From Cytidiella melzeri (taxonomy: Eukaryota; Basidiomycota; Agaricomycetes; Polyporales; Irpicaceae), in the NCBI GenBank assembly GCA_022592445.1, contig JABYQR010000002.1:248001-312000 (forward strand): a stretch of DNA of 64,000 bases. The letters run 5' to 3'. This document shows positions 34,034-45,311 of this stretch, one piece after another (the stretch's first letter is position 1; every line of letters begins with the position of its first letter). A program made the translations under genes and the position numbers. A model generated the notes under the pieces. That model was not told the DNA's origin. It searched no databases and was given only the letters and a program-made list of their open reading frames with translations.

Positions 34034-35743
34034 AGGCAGGCCGTTTTCGCAATACCAATTTGTGAAGATCATAGAAGCAAATTCCTCAGCGGAGATGTCA
34101 GTCCGAGTTGGGATGGCACGAAAGTCGGAGTTTAGACGGCATGTCATGGTGACAATGCAGTTGAAACCTTCGTCTTCTGGTAAGGGGCCAATGAAGTCTA
34201 TGGCCACGGAGGAACAACGACGGTCAGGAACAGGGAGAGGGTGCAAGGGTCCACGAGGTTTGTGGTTGGAGGATTTGTTTCTTTGACACTGTTCGCACGT
34301 CGGAATGTAGAGGTCTTCCAGTTGCTTACGCTTGTGTGGCCAAAAGTAGTCAGAGCGAAGCGCAGCGTAAGACTTGTCCGCGCCGAAATGGCCAAGCGAG
34401 TCGTGTGCCAGCCGGAAGAGCTTCTCCCGTACATGTCGTGCGTTTGGTATGAGAAGTCGATCGGTAAGGTATAACAGCCCGTCGCGGACAGTTAAGTCGT
34501 TGGAAGAGTGACCGTCGAGCCAACCGGCTCGTAAGGCGTGTGTGGAGTCTTTTGCGCAGTCGCCAGTTGTGCGTCCGCACTTGCTACGCCCGTTCCAAAG
34601 AGAGTCAATGAGGCTTCTTGTCCAAGGGTCTTCCGTGTAACCGTCCTTGATCTGTTGAACGAAAGAGGCATCGAGTGAGATCGACAGATGAGAGACAGCA
34701 CCGACTGCGAGGCTAGCATCAGAGCGGGCTTGCGACATCGTGACAGGGTGGCGAGACATGGCGTCAGGGGGGCCGTTGTCCTTGCCAGGGATGTACTTTA
34801 TGGAAAAGTCGTATTGGCCAAGGAATTCTTGCCACCGCGCTTGTCGTCGGGAAAGATGTTGTTGTACGCCGAAATTCTCTAGTGTGCGGTGGTCGGTGAG
34901 AACCTGGAAAGGAACGCCGAGAAGGTCGACGCGCCACTTGCGGAGGGCACGAACAATTGCAAGTAATTCTTTTTCGTGTACCGGGTAGTTGAGTTCAGCT
35001 GCCTTGAAGGTCTGACTCTCGAAGGCGACAGGTCGCGCTGTCTCAAGTGAGGCTCCATACGATAGAACCGCGCCGGAACAGTAGTCAGAAGCGTCGCACG
35101 CCACAAAGATTTTGTTGTCGCCAAGGTTTTGATGGTCTATCACAGTGAGGCATTCGCGAGACACGACAAGGTCTTTGACCGCTTGGAAGGCGGCGTCGTG
35201 TGCGGCAGTCCAGCAGAAGTTCTTTTGCGATTCATGTGTGGTAAGTTGATGCAATAGACGGGTGTGTTCTGCGAGCGTAGGAAGGAAATTCGCAATGTAA
35301 CGAACCAAGCCTAAAAATGATAATATGTCGGAGGTTGACTGAGGAGTAGGCCAAGATAGGACCTTTTCGACTTCTCTGTTGTCCGCTTCAACCCCACGAC
35401 GCGAAATATGATGACCCAGGAAATCAAGTTCTACGCAGAAGAGGTTCGTCTTTTTGGGTGAGCAGTATAGCGAGTGGCGGCGTAAGGCGTTGAGTACCGT
35501 TTCGACGTTTTGGCGATGCTCTTCAAGAGTAGATGACCAGATGATAATGTCGTCCAGGTATACATGACAGATTGTGCCAATGAAATCTCGCAGGGCGTTG
35601 AACATTCGCCGCTGGTGGGTCGCGGGAGCATTCCGGCAGCCTTGTGGCATCACAGTCCACTCGTATAGGCCAAATGGGGTGTTCACAGCGGTGAGAGGGA
35701 TGTCGTCTGGATGTACTCGCGTCTGGAAGAAGCTGTTTGTCAT
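34034..35743 (-). pseudogene. Ty3 pol: reverse transcriptase C-terminal part, RNase H, integrase N-terminal part
   Basis: Contains the RT catalytic box HVYLDDIIIWS, the primer-grip region, RNase H (VACDASDYCSGAVLSYGA and a following HEKELLAIV), the integrase zinc-binding HHCC module (H-x-H then CEQCQRNK) and the first integrase Asp (AIDFIGPLPEDEG). The frame enters out of phase with the upstream pol segment and is truncated at its 3' end by the MITE. Confidence 0.92.
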
Positions 35744-37428
35744 GTCGATCTTGGCCAGAAGCGACCTTTCGCACAGTCGGAGAGGATGTCACTGATCAGA
35801 GGTAGAGTGTGAGCGTCCGGTACGGTGTTGGCGTTGAGTACACGGTAATCGTTGACCCAACGTGGCATGGCAGAGGGGTCAGACTTCGGAATGAGGAAAG
35901 CTGGGGACACGTATGGGCTGGAAGAAGGTCGAATGCGGCCAGCCTCGAGATGTTGATTAAGTAACGTTCGCCACGTATCGCGATATTTCTTTGGGCAATC
36001 GTACTGGCGTCGCGCAATGACCGCGTTTGGGTCGATGAGTCGAAATCGATGATAGACATCAGTCGGTAAGCTAGAGATGTGAGGGATGTCGTCAGGGAAG
36101 AGGTCGGCGAAGCGTTTTCGCATGCGGTCGTTCTCGCGTTGTAGAGTCGCGTCTGACGCCAGTTTGTTAATATGATCACAAATTGCAGCGATTGTGTTTG
36201 TTGTGCGGTTTGAAGGAAGGGAGTTGTCTGGATCGTCGTCTGTAGGAGGTGTCCGAGGTCTTTCGAGCAGAAGTTGTTGAAGGGTGTCCTTGTAGGAAGT
36301 GCGTCGCAGAGAATCTTGTAACAGTTGGCGTTCGTTGGCGTCGGCGGAAGCTTGCTGGCGGTCTGTGAAACGCTGTCGAGGTGAGCGTCGGTCAAGGTCA
36401 CGCGGAGGATTTGGCGGAGGTTGGTTAATGACATCCATGTTGTCGCTTTGCTGGATGACAGTTCTGCGAACTGGGTCGATGGAACATTGGTTAACAGAAA
36501 AGAAAGGCAAGCCTAGTATTACTGGGACAAAGAGTCCCTTGACGACGATTGCTCTACATGTTCGGGACGACCAAGAATGTTGCTGATTTGAAACTTTGAA
36601 CTTCACCCACTCCGTGGCTACCTGCTTCTCTCCACCCCATGCCGTACCAAATGCTTTAGACTCGGGAAGCGGTCTGCGACGTAGACCGAGGCTGGAAACG
36701 AGGGTGTCGTCAACTAGAATGGCAGGAGCCCCGGAGTCAATCAGCATGCGAATAGGAGAGGTGGAAGCAGAGGGAGCGTGGACAAAGGCATCCCAATGGA
36801 TGTGGGAACATGTGAGGGGAGGGACGTACGCGTCTTCGTCGGTAGTGTCGCCTTTGCTAAGAACAGACCAATGGCGGGCAGGTGGCGATTCAGTGTAGTC
36901 AAAAGCCCCAACAGGGTAAACTTCTTCCTGCTCATTTCCGGCCTCCACGGCCGCGACGCGAGTCGTTCCGGAAGCGGAGGTAGCTGCGTTTGTACGAGCA
37001 GGTGGTTGCCAGTCCGGCGACACTAGTGGGACGTACGTTTTAGCGTCCGGGTAACCGTTAGGACAAGCATTCGCAAGGTGAGATACGCTCGGTTTACGAC
37101 ACTTGTAGCAGCCGCGGGTAAATTTGAGGTACCTACGTTCTCCCTCGGTCAAGGCAGGTGGTTTGACGCGCGTAGGGAAATTGCCTTTAGCATCGGAAGA
37201 GGACATGTTAATGCGAGACTCGAGTGGAGGTCGATCAGAGACGCGCGCAGCGAGGGGAGGTTTCCAGCGAGAGAAATGCCAGGTGGGTAACGTCGAGTCG
37301 CGTTCAAGAGGTCGCGGAGGAAAGTACGGCGCTTCTCGTCCTCGAGACGTAAGGCTTGTTTGAGATCGTCGAAGGAGGCTAGCGCTTTGCCATTGTCGGA
37401 GTAGCAGAATTCGCGAAGTTTTTCGCAA
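35740..37428 (-). pseudogene. Ty3 zinc knuckle, protease and N-terminal reverse transcriptase
   Basis: Shows the CCHC knuckle CYKCRKPSVSHLANAC, the aspartic protease motif MLIDSGAPAILVDD and the start of reverse transcriptase (MPRWVNDYRVLNANTVPD). It ends at a stop immediately after GRF, where the next frame continues. It overlaps the Gag frame by about 280 bases and lies in a -1 phase relative to it, which could be programmed or mutational. Confidence 0.92.
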
Positions 37429-38201
37429 ACGTGCATGTCGAGGAAAAGGCGGAGGTCGGCGGGCGACATATGTGCAGGAGTGAAGCGTATGGTGCTATTC
37501 TGATCCTCAATGTCCTCGATCCAAGATTGGAACGAGTCGGCTTCCGTCATGAAATTCTGTACGATTCTTGTCTTGATCTTATCGGCCCAGTTGGTCTCGA
37601 ACCAACGTTGGCGGAATTCGCTGATGAAGGACTTCATGTCCATTGCGTGAAGGCGGTCTTCGTCGTTCAGGTACCAGCGCGCAATCGATGTGTCTTGGAA
37701 ACCAGGCGCAACTGTCGATACGTGTTTGTCGACGGGGACGTCTTTTGCACGAAAGTGATGGAGCGCGGCGACTTCGAATTGCATAAGAATGGCAGGAGTG
37801 ACAGTACCAGGTGTGAGGATCGGAGGGTGTTTGGTCCCTTTAGATTCCACGCGAGCGAGTTCTTTCATGTCGGAGGTGCGAGATATGCAGGTGTATGTAT
37901 TGTTGGACGATGACGACGAAAAGGATGACAACGAAGGTGATGGAGATATGATCTCGAAGGTGAAGTTGACTGTGGTAGAGATGACAGTGTACTGGGTGTG
38001 ATAGAGGACAGCGACGGACTGGAGAAGAGTACTGATCGTCGTCGGTGGAGGGGGGAAGTCTTCGTCTTCGGAAAAGTAATCTTCGAACAGATCAAGGCGC
38101 GAGAATGGGAGCGCGTTTAACGCTTCCCTGTTCTGTTCTATTTGGCGGGTGATTGCACGTGTGTACGCCAGCGTGTGTATCAGAGTAACACGGAGAGACA
38201 A
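37149..38201 (-). CDS. Ty3 Gag polyprotein, N-terminal part
   Basis: A 350-codon frame with a retrotransposon Gag core around FRAKDVPVDKHVSTVAPGF, DMKSFISEFRQRWFETNW and SFQSWIEDIEDQN. The last 90 codons overlap the zinc-knuckle frame in a different phase and probably do not represent the native C-terminus. Confidence 0.85.
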   Translation of the reverse strand: MSLRVTLIHTLAYTRAITRQIEQNREALNALPFSRLDLFEDYFSEDEDFPPPPTTISTLLQSVAVLYHTQYTVISTTVNFTFEIISPSPSLSSFSSSSSNNTYTCISRTSDMKELARVESKGTKHPPILTPGTVTPAILMQFEVAALHHFRAKDVPVDKHVSTVAPGFQDTSIARWYLNDEDRLHAMDMKSFISEFRQRWFETNWADKIKTRIVQNFMTEADSFQSWIEDIEDQNSTIRFTPAHMSPADLRLFLDMHVCEKLREFCYSDNGKALASFDDLKQALRLEDEKRRTFLRDLLNATRRYPPGISLAGNLPSLRASLIDLHSSLALTCPLPMLKAISLRASNHLP

Positions 38202-38312
38202 TGAGGGACGGCGATGGTGCGAACGACATAGGCAACGAAGGACGACGGAACAACGGAGCCGTAAGGCTCAACGACGTGGAACAAGGAAAATCGATGCGTC
38301 GTTTAAAAAAAG

Positions 38313-38639
38313 TGTGAACCCGGTGAGCGGGAACACTCGGAACGACAAAACAGCACGGGATTTGGATTGCTTCAACGTCGGGGCAAGAGATGAGTTACAG
38401 TAGTTGGATGTAAGTTGTATATAGGCGTACCTTCAACGTCGGGGCAAGAGATGAAGCCAAACGACGTTGAAAGAGGTCGAATATTTATACTACGAGAGAG
38501 GTTCAGACGGTGTCCAATGAGAAGGTGAGAACTACTGCGAAGAGCAAAGAGGAAGGGATGAACGTCATGAGAAGAGTGAAGAGTAAGAGATGAACGTCAT
38601 GACCCCACAGCAGGGTCACGCTTTGGCAGCAGGTTTACA
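38313..38639 (-). repeat. 5' LTR of the Ty3 element
   Basis: 327 bases; compared with the other LTR it lacks one G in the GCGGGG run and one G after AAAAC, and has one A/G difference. It should carry the element promoter, reading leftwards on this map. Adjacent internal sequence (CTTTTTTTAAACG on the minus strand) shows no obvious tRNA primer site. Confidence 0.95.
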
Positions 38640-39180
38640 TCATGACGAATGCAATCCGAGGGAATGTGACATATATCATTCCTAAGTTTTTGCGCGTCCG
38701 AGTCGACGAACACGCTGCTGATATCCGTTAATGAAAGACGCTGCTACTCCGGGCACGAAGAACATTACAGTGTTTTGCAGAATAAACTGGAATCCTGTTC
38801 TTTTGCGCGCGTGCCAAGACCTGCCGACAAGGTGAAAATGATGGGAACTGCTGACGAAATGTGACAAAATGTGACCAATAAGGGAATTGGAACTGGCGCT
38901 AATACAGTTGCAAGTGTAGATTCCAGATTTATTTTGCAAAAAAATGTAGCCAATAGCAAACATGTATACTCGGGTTGCGGGTATATTGGAGACTATGGGC
39001 ATGAGATCGGTTCACCTAGGGCTGGCTGCGGGTAAAGCGTACGTTCTGGGCAAATACATGCTATACCAGTGGTCGTCAACAAGAGACAATTGGTCATACG
39101 TGGGATAGCATTAGAAAGGAAGCATTTCGTTAAAAAACATTAAAGCACATGAAACATCATAGCTAAATCGTGATCGCGTG
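38640..39180. other. Right flank of the retrotransposon, spacer to the opsin-related gene
   Basis: Starts with the second TCATG duplication. A 106-codon minus-strand frame (39002-38682) has no recognisable features and I do not call it a gene. The stretch must contain the 3' end of the opsin-related gene. Confidence 0.4.
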
Positions 39181-40407
39181 TTATACGATAGAACTGCCCT
39201 CCATCTTCGTGTGGCCGGCAGTACCAGTTGTTCTAGTAGTTCCAGTAGTTCCACTGGTCAGACCGCCTGTGCCGACAGCACCGCCCGTGTTACCACCGAG
39301 CCCATGTGTGCCAACAGTTCCCGTGCCAGCACCAGCACCATTGCCGTAACCAGCTCCCGACACGCCACCCGTGCCAGAGTTGTTGCCATAGCCAGCACCC
39401 GTGTTGCCGCCATGTCTACCTCCGTGCAAGCCAAACAGCCCGTAGTCAACATTCCTAATTCCCCATACGAAGTAGTATAAGAAAATGGGACCAAGGAGCA
39501 GATCGAGGATGCCGTAGAATATCATCTCGCCCGTGACGGAGATGACATTGCCACCTTCAGAAATACCCCATGCGATGGGGTAAAGCATGGTGAGGAAGGC
39601 GACCATTCCTGCACCGCGGACGAATCCGGAGCGCACGCCGGTACCACCGTTGAAGTTTGAGCGGGGACCGTGGAAGAGGAGATGGGTCCTATAACACGGA
39701 ACTCTTTAAATGCAGTTCTTAAGTGTGGTCAAGACAAACAAGCGCACCATATGTAACATAGAGCGGCAATGCCCATGACGAAATAACCCCATTTGTAGGT
39801 GGAGGGTGTGAGAGCTCCGACAAGGCCGGTGACAACCACCACCCATGCGAAGAATGCTGTGGTCAGGATGTCAGACAGCGAAAGGCCGCTTGTGAAGAGT
39901 AGCATTATGAGGATGAGTGGGAAGGTGATGAACCATTGGATGTAGCGGACGAACTACCCGAATGTAAGCCCACGAGGTCGAATGAAGGAAAGCATTGTGA
40001 CTTACGAAAATTTGACGTGTATTTGTCGTGCCACGACCGAATTCTGCACGGACGGGAGCTGCAGAAGAATCGAGATGTTAGAATTGAACAATGCTGCAAA
40101 GAGGGTCGCACATACTGGCACCCAAATCCGAGGCCATGGAAAAGTAAGCAATCGTGGCGGTCATAAGAATTACAGTAGCGATGTTATGGAACAAGCGAGT
40201 TCCTCTCGGTCGCTGAGGTGAGATTGGTGATGAGTGGCTGGGCGGCGACTAGAAAGATATAAATTAACATACCATGAATGACCACACTACCATTCCGAGC
40301 GTGGACAAAGCCATGATGGCAAAGACAGCCCATAGCCAGTCGCTACCTCCCGACGTGAGGTGACGGTCAGCGTTTGGTGGGTTGGTGCCGAGAGAGGATC
40401 CTGCCAT
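39181..40407 (-). CDS. Opsin-related seven-helix membrane protein lacking the retinal lysine
   Basis: Five exons on the minus strand (40273-40407, 40116-40212, 40006-40058, 39748-39953, 39181-39688) join to 332 residues. The seven-helix pattern and blocks such as VRYIQWFITFPLILIMLL and IAWGISEGGNVISVTGEM place it in the fungal rhodopsin/opsin-related family (HSP30, Mrh1, Yro2). In helix 7 the sequence is YGILDLLLGPIFLYYF; the residue aligned with the Schiff-base lysine of light-driven rhodopsins (LDxxAK) is Gly. It should therefore not bind retinal covalently, as in opsin-related proteins associated with stress and the plasma membrane. The C-terminal 75 residues are a Gly/Thr-rich low-complexity tail (GTGGVSGAGYGNGAGAG). 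Confidence 0.92.
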
Positions 40408-41653
40408 AGCGAGTTTGCAGGTGTGTATGAAGGTGGTGAGAGAGGCGAGGTGTGTAGCAAATTGTAGCGGCAGGTTGATATAAAAAGGCGGAAAGAGTTG
40501 GTCAGGCTGGGAGTGAGAAATCCGGCGATGTGGTCATGAACTGACGTACTGCGCTTCGGACTCGTCACTCACTCCAATGACCACCGTTGTGGGCTGTGCG
40601 GTTGCCTTTTATAGGATGAGCCGACGGTCCCTTGTCACGCCTGGGCGTCTGCTGGCCACGGCGAGCTCGGGAAGGAATGACATTCGGCTTCCACCGTCTT
40701 CGAGGGCAGCGGATCTTGAATTCGCTGGGAATATTGTGAGACCTGCATTCAGTCGAGTGCCAGTAGGTAGCGCCTTGGCAGCGGCGCATACACTGAGTGG
40801 AAGTATATTCAGCCTGGATCCGTTCTAGACTGTGCACACGAAGAGGCGTCAGCAATTCTACCGTCATAGACGACAATCGCTTTGATACGCCCTGTGAATC
40901 TAGCATTAGATGAGAGCCGGTTGTGGTAGAACATCTTACTAGTCAATGACAGTGGTTCTGACAATGGAGTCATCTTGTCGAGCATACAGGCCGTGGGATA
41001 GGCTGCGCAGTCGCAGCAGACACTGAGCCGTCAGTTGGCACGGCATGAAAAGGTAAGTGCGTGCATAAAACAAGTCTTCAAGGAGGACCGTTACAGCCGT
41101 TTGCATTATTTCGTGAAACAAGCGCATTTTTTTCGTTGTGTTTGACCATGTTTGGCAGACCGAAAATGTGATGTGTGACAGTACGCGGGTGTTGCCGACT
41201 CAGACATGGTTCCTCTCGTTGCAGGGCATCGACTCTTTACGATGTGAAAAGCACGTGCTGTGGTATGCTACAGTATTTTTCAAGTTTTTCTCAAGCTGTG
41301 AATGGACCTCGATTAACGAGGCACTCACAATCGTGTCTTGCAAGTTAGTCACACTGTCACGGTTCTGGCAGTGCAAACAAGGCCAAACACAACGAAAAAA
41401 ATGCGCTTGTTTCACGAAATAATGCAAACGGCTGTACTAGCGACAACGGAGTCTCAACTTCAAAATCAAAACAAAATAGCCGCTGACCGCGTCCAGCACG
41501 TGCTGACTACCCGATTTGGGCTAGCTGTGTTTTGTGGCGAATACGCCCAACGACGAAGACAACCTCAACAAAGTCAGGTCTTGCTGTCTTCCTGCTGCGC
41601 TCTGACTAGTGTGGCGGAGCGTACCTGTATCTGCGCACATAAATCCTCTAGCC
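40408..41653. other. Divergent intergenic region upstream of the opsin-related gene and ATG9
   Basis: Holds both promoters and one MITE (listed separately). An 83-codon plus-strand frame at 40577 has no support beyond length. No other gene is recognised. Confidence 0.5.
41094..41434. mobile_element. MITE of 341 bases with long terminal inverted repeats
   Basis: The first 50 or so bases (starting CAGCCGTTTGCATTATTTCG) recur as an exact reverse complement at the right end, then diverge slightly (GACCATG against GGCCTTG). TA dinucleotides at 41092-41093 and 41435-41436 flank the element, indicating Tc1/mariner-type mobilisation. It carries no coding region. It lies about 220 bases upstream of the ATG9 start codon. 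Confidence 0.88.
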
Positions 41654-44600
41654 ATGGCTAGCTCGCCTCCGACCAACACTTCTCCTAACAGGCCCATGTC
41701 CTCCTCACGATCATTGCACGGCTCACAATCAATATTTCCAGGAGCGAGCAGTTCTCGCCCGTTTCTCAACATGTTGAATCCCATGATGGGCAGAGCATAC
41801 CAGGGCTATATGCAGGCGAACCAGTCAGTATTGGAGGAAGAGGACGAAGAAGGCGACGAGGATAATGACGGTGGCGACCTCGAATCAGGTCATTCGCCGC
41901 GCCGTAACTCGACCAACTCCACTGTCCTCGGCAAGAGCAAGCGACGTGTATCCTGGGGTGCAGATGCCTCTGAGATGAACATACTCCGACCGAACATCAA
42001 ACAGGACGACCTGAACCATGCGAATGACGACTCGGACGATGAAGTCCCTCAGGACTTCTTGATTGAGACTGCTGCACCCGGCCGTGCGCGCAAGCCACAG
42101 TCTCCGACTACCCCTCGTACCTCAGTAATCAAGGGTAAGGAGCGAGAGATACCCAGACAGAGGCCGTTGTACTCTACATCCCGCAGGACGACACCTCCCA
42201 TATTGCCCAGTAACGCTGCGGTCTCCATACCTCCAAGACCATCGGAGCTGCAGGCCGAGGAGACACCCAGCACCGCTGCTGGACCCTTGACAGAACCAAA
42301 AGCGAAGCAAATGCGAGGTCTCGACGACTATGAACGCGCCCTGTGGAACTGGGTGAATGTTTACAACCTGGACGCTTTCCTCCAGGAAACGTACTACTAC
42401 TACGAGGGCAAGGGCATTTACAGCATAGCGCTTTCACGAGGACTTAACCTACTGTTGGTACTTATCTTCTTGTTACGATGCTCTTTAGCCAATTGAATGA
42501 TTGAATTTGCTTTTGCAGGACAGTCGGCTTTGTGATTGGCTTCTCTACGTTCCTGCTAGGATGCATCGACTATTCGCGCATAAAGCCTGAAAAGGCGACT
42601 CGACTCTCCGATGTGGTGGTGTTCCACTGCGTGTCGAAGTAAGTTGTCATGTTCACTGGTCAACTCACGTCTCACTGCATGCCGTCGCAGGTTCTCCGGC
42701 CTTACTTGGCTGATGTTCATACTCTTCGCAGCTTTTTTCGTCTGGCAGCTGGTGACGTATGCATTCAGCGTCATACGATTGATGGACATGTATCGGTTTT
42801 ACACGCATCTTCTCCGTATACCCGATGTAAGCCATCAAGAACAATTATCGAACACAGCTATCCTCTGAACCGTTCCTGTTTCACTAGGCAGATATTCAAA
42901 CGATCTCGTGGCCCGAGGTCGTCCGTCGGATTGGCGCGATACGAGAAGAGAATCCGCTGACGGCGCTCTCGTCTGCGCCAACGGCGTCCGTCACTGCCAA
43001 GCTCGACGCACATGACATCGCGAACCGTATAATGCGGCAAGAGAATTATTTGATTGCGCTTTTTAACAAGGAGCTGCTAGATCTCAGAGTTCCCTTGCCG
43101 AGCTACCTCGACAGGTTTGTCAGGCCTGAGGAAGGCAAAGGCAGGATGCTCACGCGAGCGTTGGAGTGGAACTTGCGGTTCTGCTTAATGGAGTATCTGT
43201 TTGACGCGCAGGGACGCGTGAGGAAGGTGTTCTTGAAGAGCAAAAATCGGTCGATCTTGATTGAAGGGTGAGTACCGATGTTTGTCTCGATCGCCTGCGG
43301 AAGCTAATATTGGGAGGACACTTCAGATTACGAAGGAGGCTGATCTTCATGGGCATCTTGAATGCAATCTTTGCGCCGTTCATTATCCTCTACCTTATCA
43401 TGTATTCGTTCTTCCGTTATTTCGAGGTAGGTGATCAAAACAACGATGTTCGAAGTACACTCACTCTCTTCATTTTCACCCACTACGCGATTCGCAGGAA
43501 TATCACAAGAATCCGTCAAACATGAGCGGCCGACGGTACACTCCATTCGCGCAGTGGAAGTTCCGGGAGTTCAACGAGCTGCCTCACAACTTTGCGAGGA
43601 GACTCAACGAATCATATCCCATGGCGAGCATGTACATTGGTCAATTTCCGAATGAGAAGCTCACCTTGATCGTCCGGTAAAGCCCTTCCAAACTCGACTT
43701 GTGATCGATAGTCTCACACGCCATTTTAAGCTTCGTGGCGTTCATCGCAGGCTCATTTGCTGCCGTGTTGGGTTTGGCCTCGGTCATTGATCCTGACCTC
43801 ATCGTCCATTTTGAAGTGACGGAGCACCGGACAGTCCTTTTCTACCTGACGATCTTTGGTTCGATCCTCGCGGTCTCAAGGGGGATGATACCGGAAGAGA
43901 ACAGGGTGTTTGATCCGGAATTACTCATGTCGGAGGTGATTCAGTACACGCATTACATGCCTGAGGAGTGGAAAGGGCAGTTGCACGCCAAGAAGGTACG
44001 TGTGTATATACGCACGGTTTCGAATGGTCGTGGTTGACACGCCTGTGTAGACCCACGAACAATTTGGCGAGCTGTTCGCGATGAAAGTCGTGATATACGG
44101 CCAAGAGCTCATTTCAGTGCTATTGACGCCGTTCGTCCTATGGTTTTCCCTCCCACGCTGCGCGCCTGCGATTGTTGACTTTTTCCGCGAGTTTTCTGTT
44201 CACGTGGACGGTCTTGGGTACGTGTGTAGTTTTGCGGTGTTTGATTTCCAGAGACATGGGAATGTGAAGGTATGTGGACCCGGGCTGCGTGAATTATTGT
44301 TTTTTGGTGGGTTTGGGCTCACCCACCGCTTTTCACTTCCGGCTAGTTTGGAGCACCGACCGCGGCGAACGACGAACGGCTGATCTCGAAAGAGGGAAAG
44401 ATGGAGAAGAGCTTCTTGAACTTCAAAGCTGCGCACCCGGAATGGATGCCAAGGGATCCATCTGGGTCGTTGTATCTCAGTCGAATGGCAGACTTGAACA
44501 CGGGCGTGGGCTTGGGTCGGCGGAGGCTGTTCAGGAGATCTGGAGAGTTCTCATCGGCCGCCGGGTTCGAGTCGACTGCCGCCGCTGGTGGAGAACGAAG

Positions 44601-45039
44601 TTCTGACTTTGCTGCCGTGGACAAGGCGGGCGAATACGACCGGGCACTGAAGCAGAGTCAGGGTGCGCGGAGACGACCTCCTTCGGGCGGGTTGATGCAG
44701 AGCAGAGTAGGTCTACCGCCGCTGTCGTCGAGCTCGATCTTCCAGAGCGGCGTCGGGCTTGGTGTCGCGCAAACGGCGATCTTGGAAGACTCTCAGCTGG
44801 AGAATGCTCAGGCGTCTACTATACCAGAGGAAGATCTGGTGGCAGATGGGGGTGTGGGAAGTATGCTTGGCGAGTCGTATGTGGACGGGCGGCGTGCGAA
44901 GGGGCCGTCTGTTGGTCAGTCTCAACAGGAGGAAGACGACGAGATGGAGGATGGTGGGGTGCTTGGTCTGCTTGCACAGATATATGGGACTGGTGCTCAT
45001 GTGAAGGGAAGAGGCAGAGGTCCTCCGAGGGCGATTTAA
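41654..45039 (+). CDS. ATG9: Autophagy-related protein 9 (lipid scramblase)
   Basis: Nine exons (41654-42453, 42519-42638, 42691-42826, 42888-43267, 43327-43426, 43498-43676, 43731-43995, 44051-44269, 44347-45039) join to 963 residues. Atg9 is the multispanning scramblase on vesicles that seed the autophagosome. The N-terminal 225 residues are disordered and acidic. The conserved core starts at [19 protein letters not shown] and includes [46 protein letters not shown], the loop [19 protein letters not shown], and the region [19 protein letters not shown]. The C-terminal 230 residues are variable. The start at 41654 was chosen as the first Met heading the disordered N-terminus; there is an in-frame upstream Met at 41609. 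KEX2 follows on the same strand after 272 bases. Confidence 0.96.
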
Positions 45040-45311
45040 TGGCCAAGTCCGAACGGTGGTCTGCTAGGCAGATTAGTGGTCTTGTTCGTTGTGTGGTGGT
45101 GTATATATGTGACAACTGTTCCAGTGCGTGTACTACTTGAGACCCTTTGAGTTCCGCCTGGTCGCCGCCTCGAGAACATCATCATTTGCGATCAGCGCCT
45201 ATTTCGTATGAAACGTTGATGGGTGGGAGAGGCGTCTTTGCTTCAGCCTTTGCGCAGCTCGAGAGTACTCGTTTCAACCCTCACCACCGTGGCAGACAGG
45301 CATCCTCTGCC

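Larger units (their letters stand above)
32025..38639 (-). mobile_element. Ty3/gypsy LTR retrotransposon, chromovirus, minus orientation
   Basis: A full-length element of 6615 bases with two LTRs starting TG and ending CA, a 5-base target duplication, and gag-pol on the minus strand. The order is Gag, zinc knuckle, protease, reverse transcriptase, RNase H, integrase and C-terminal chromodomain, typical of fungal chromoviruses. The LTRs differ at only three places I can see (two single-base indels, one substitution in about 328), so insertion was recent. The coding region is nevertheless broken: the reading frame changes near 35750 inside reverse transcriptase, and a 708-base MITE splits the integrase core. 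This copy cannot be autonomous as it stands. Confidence 0.97.
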
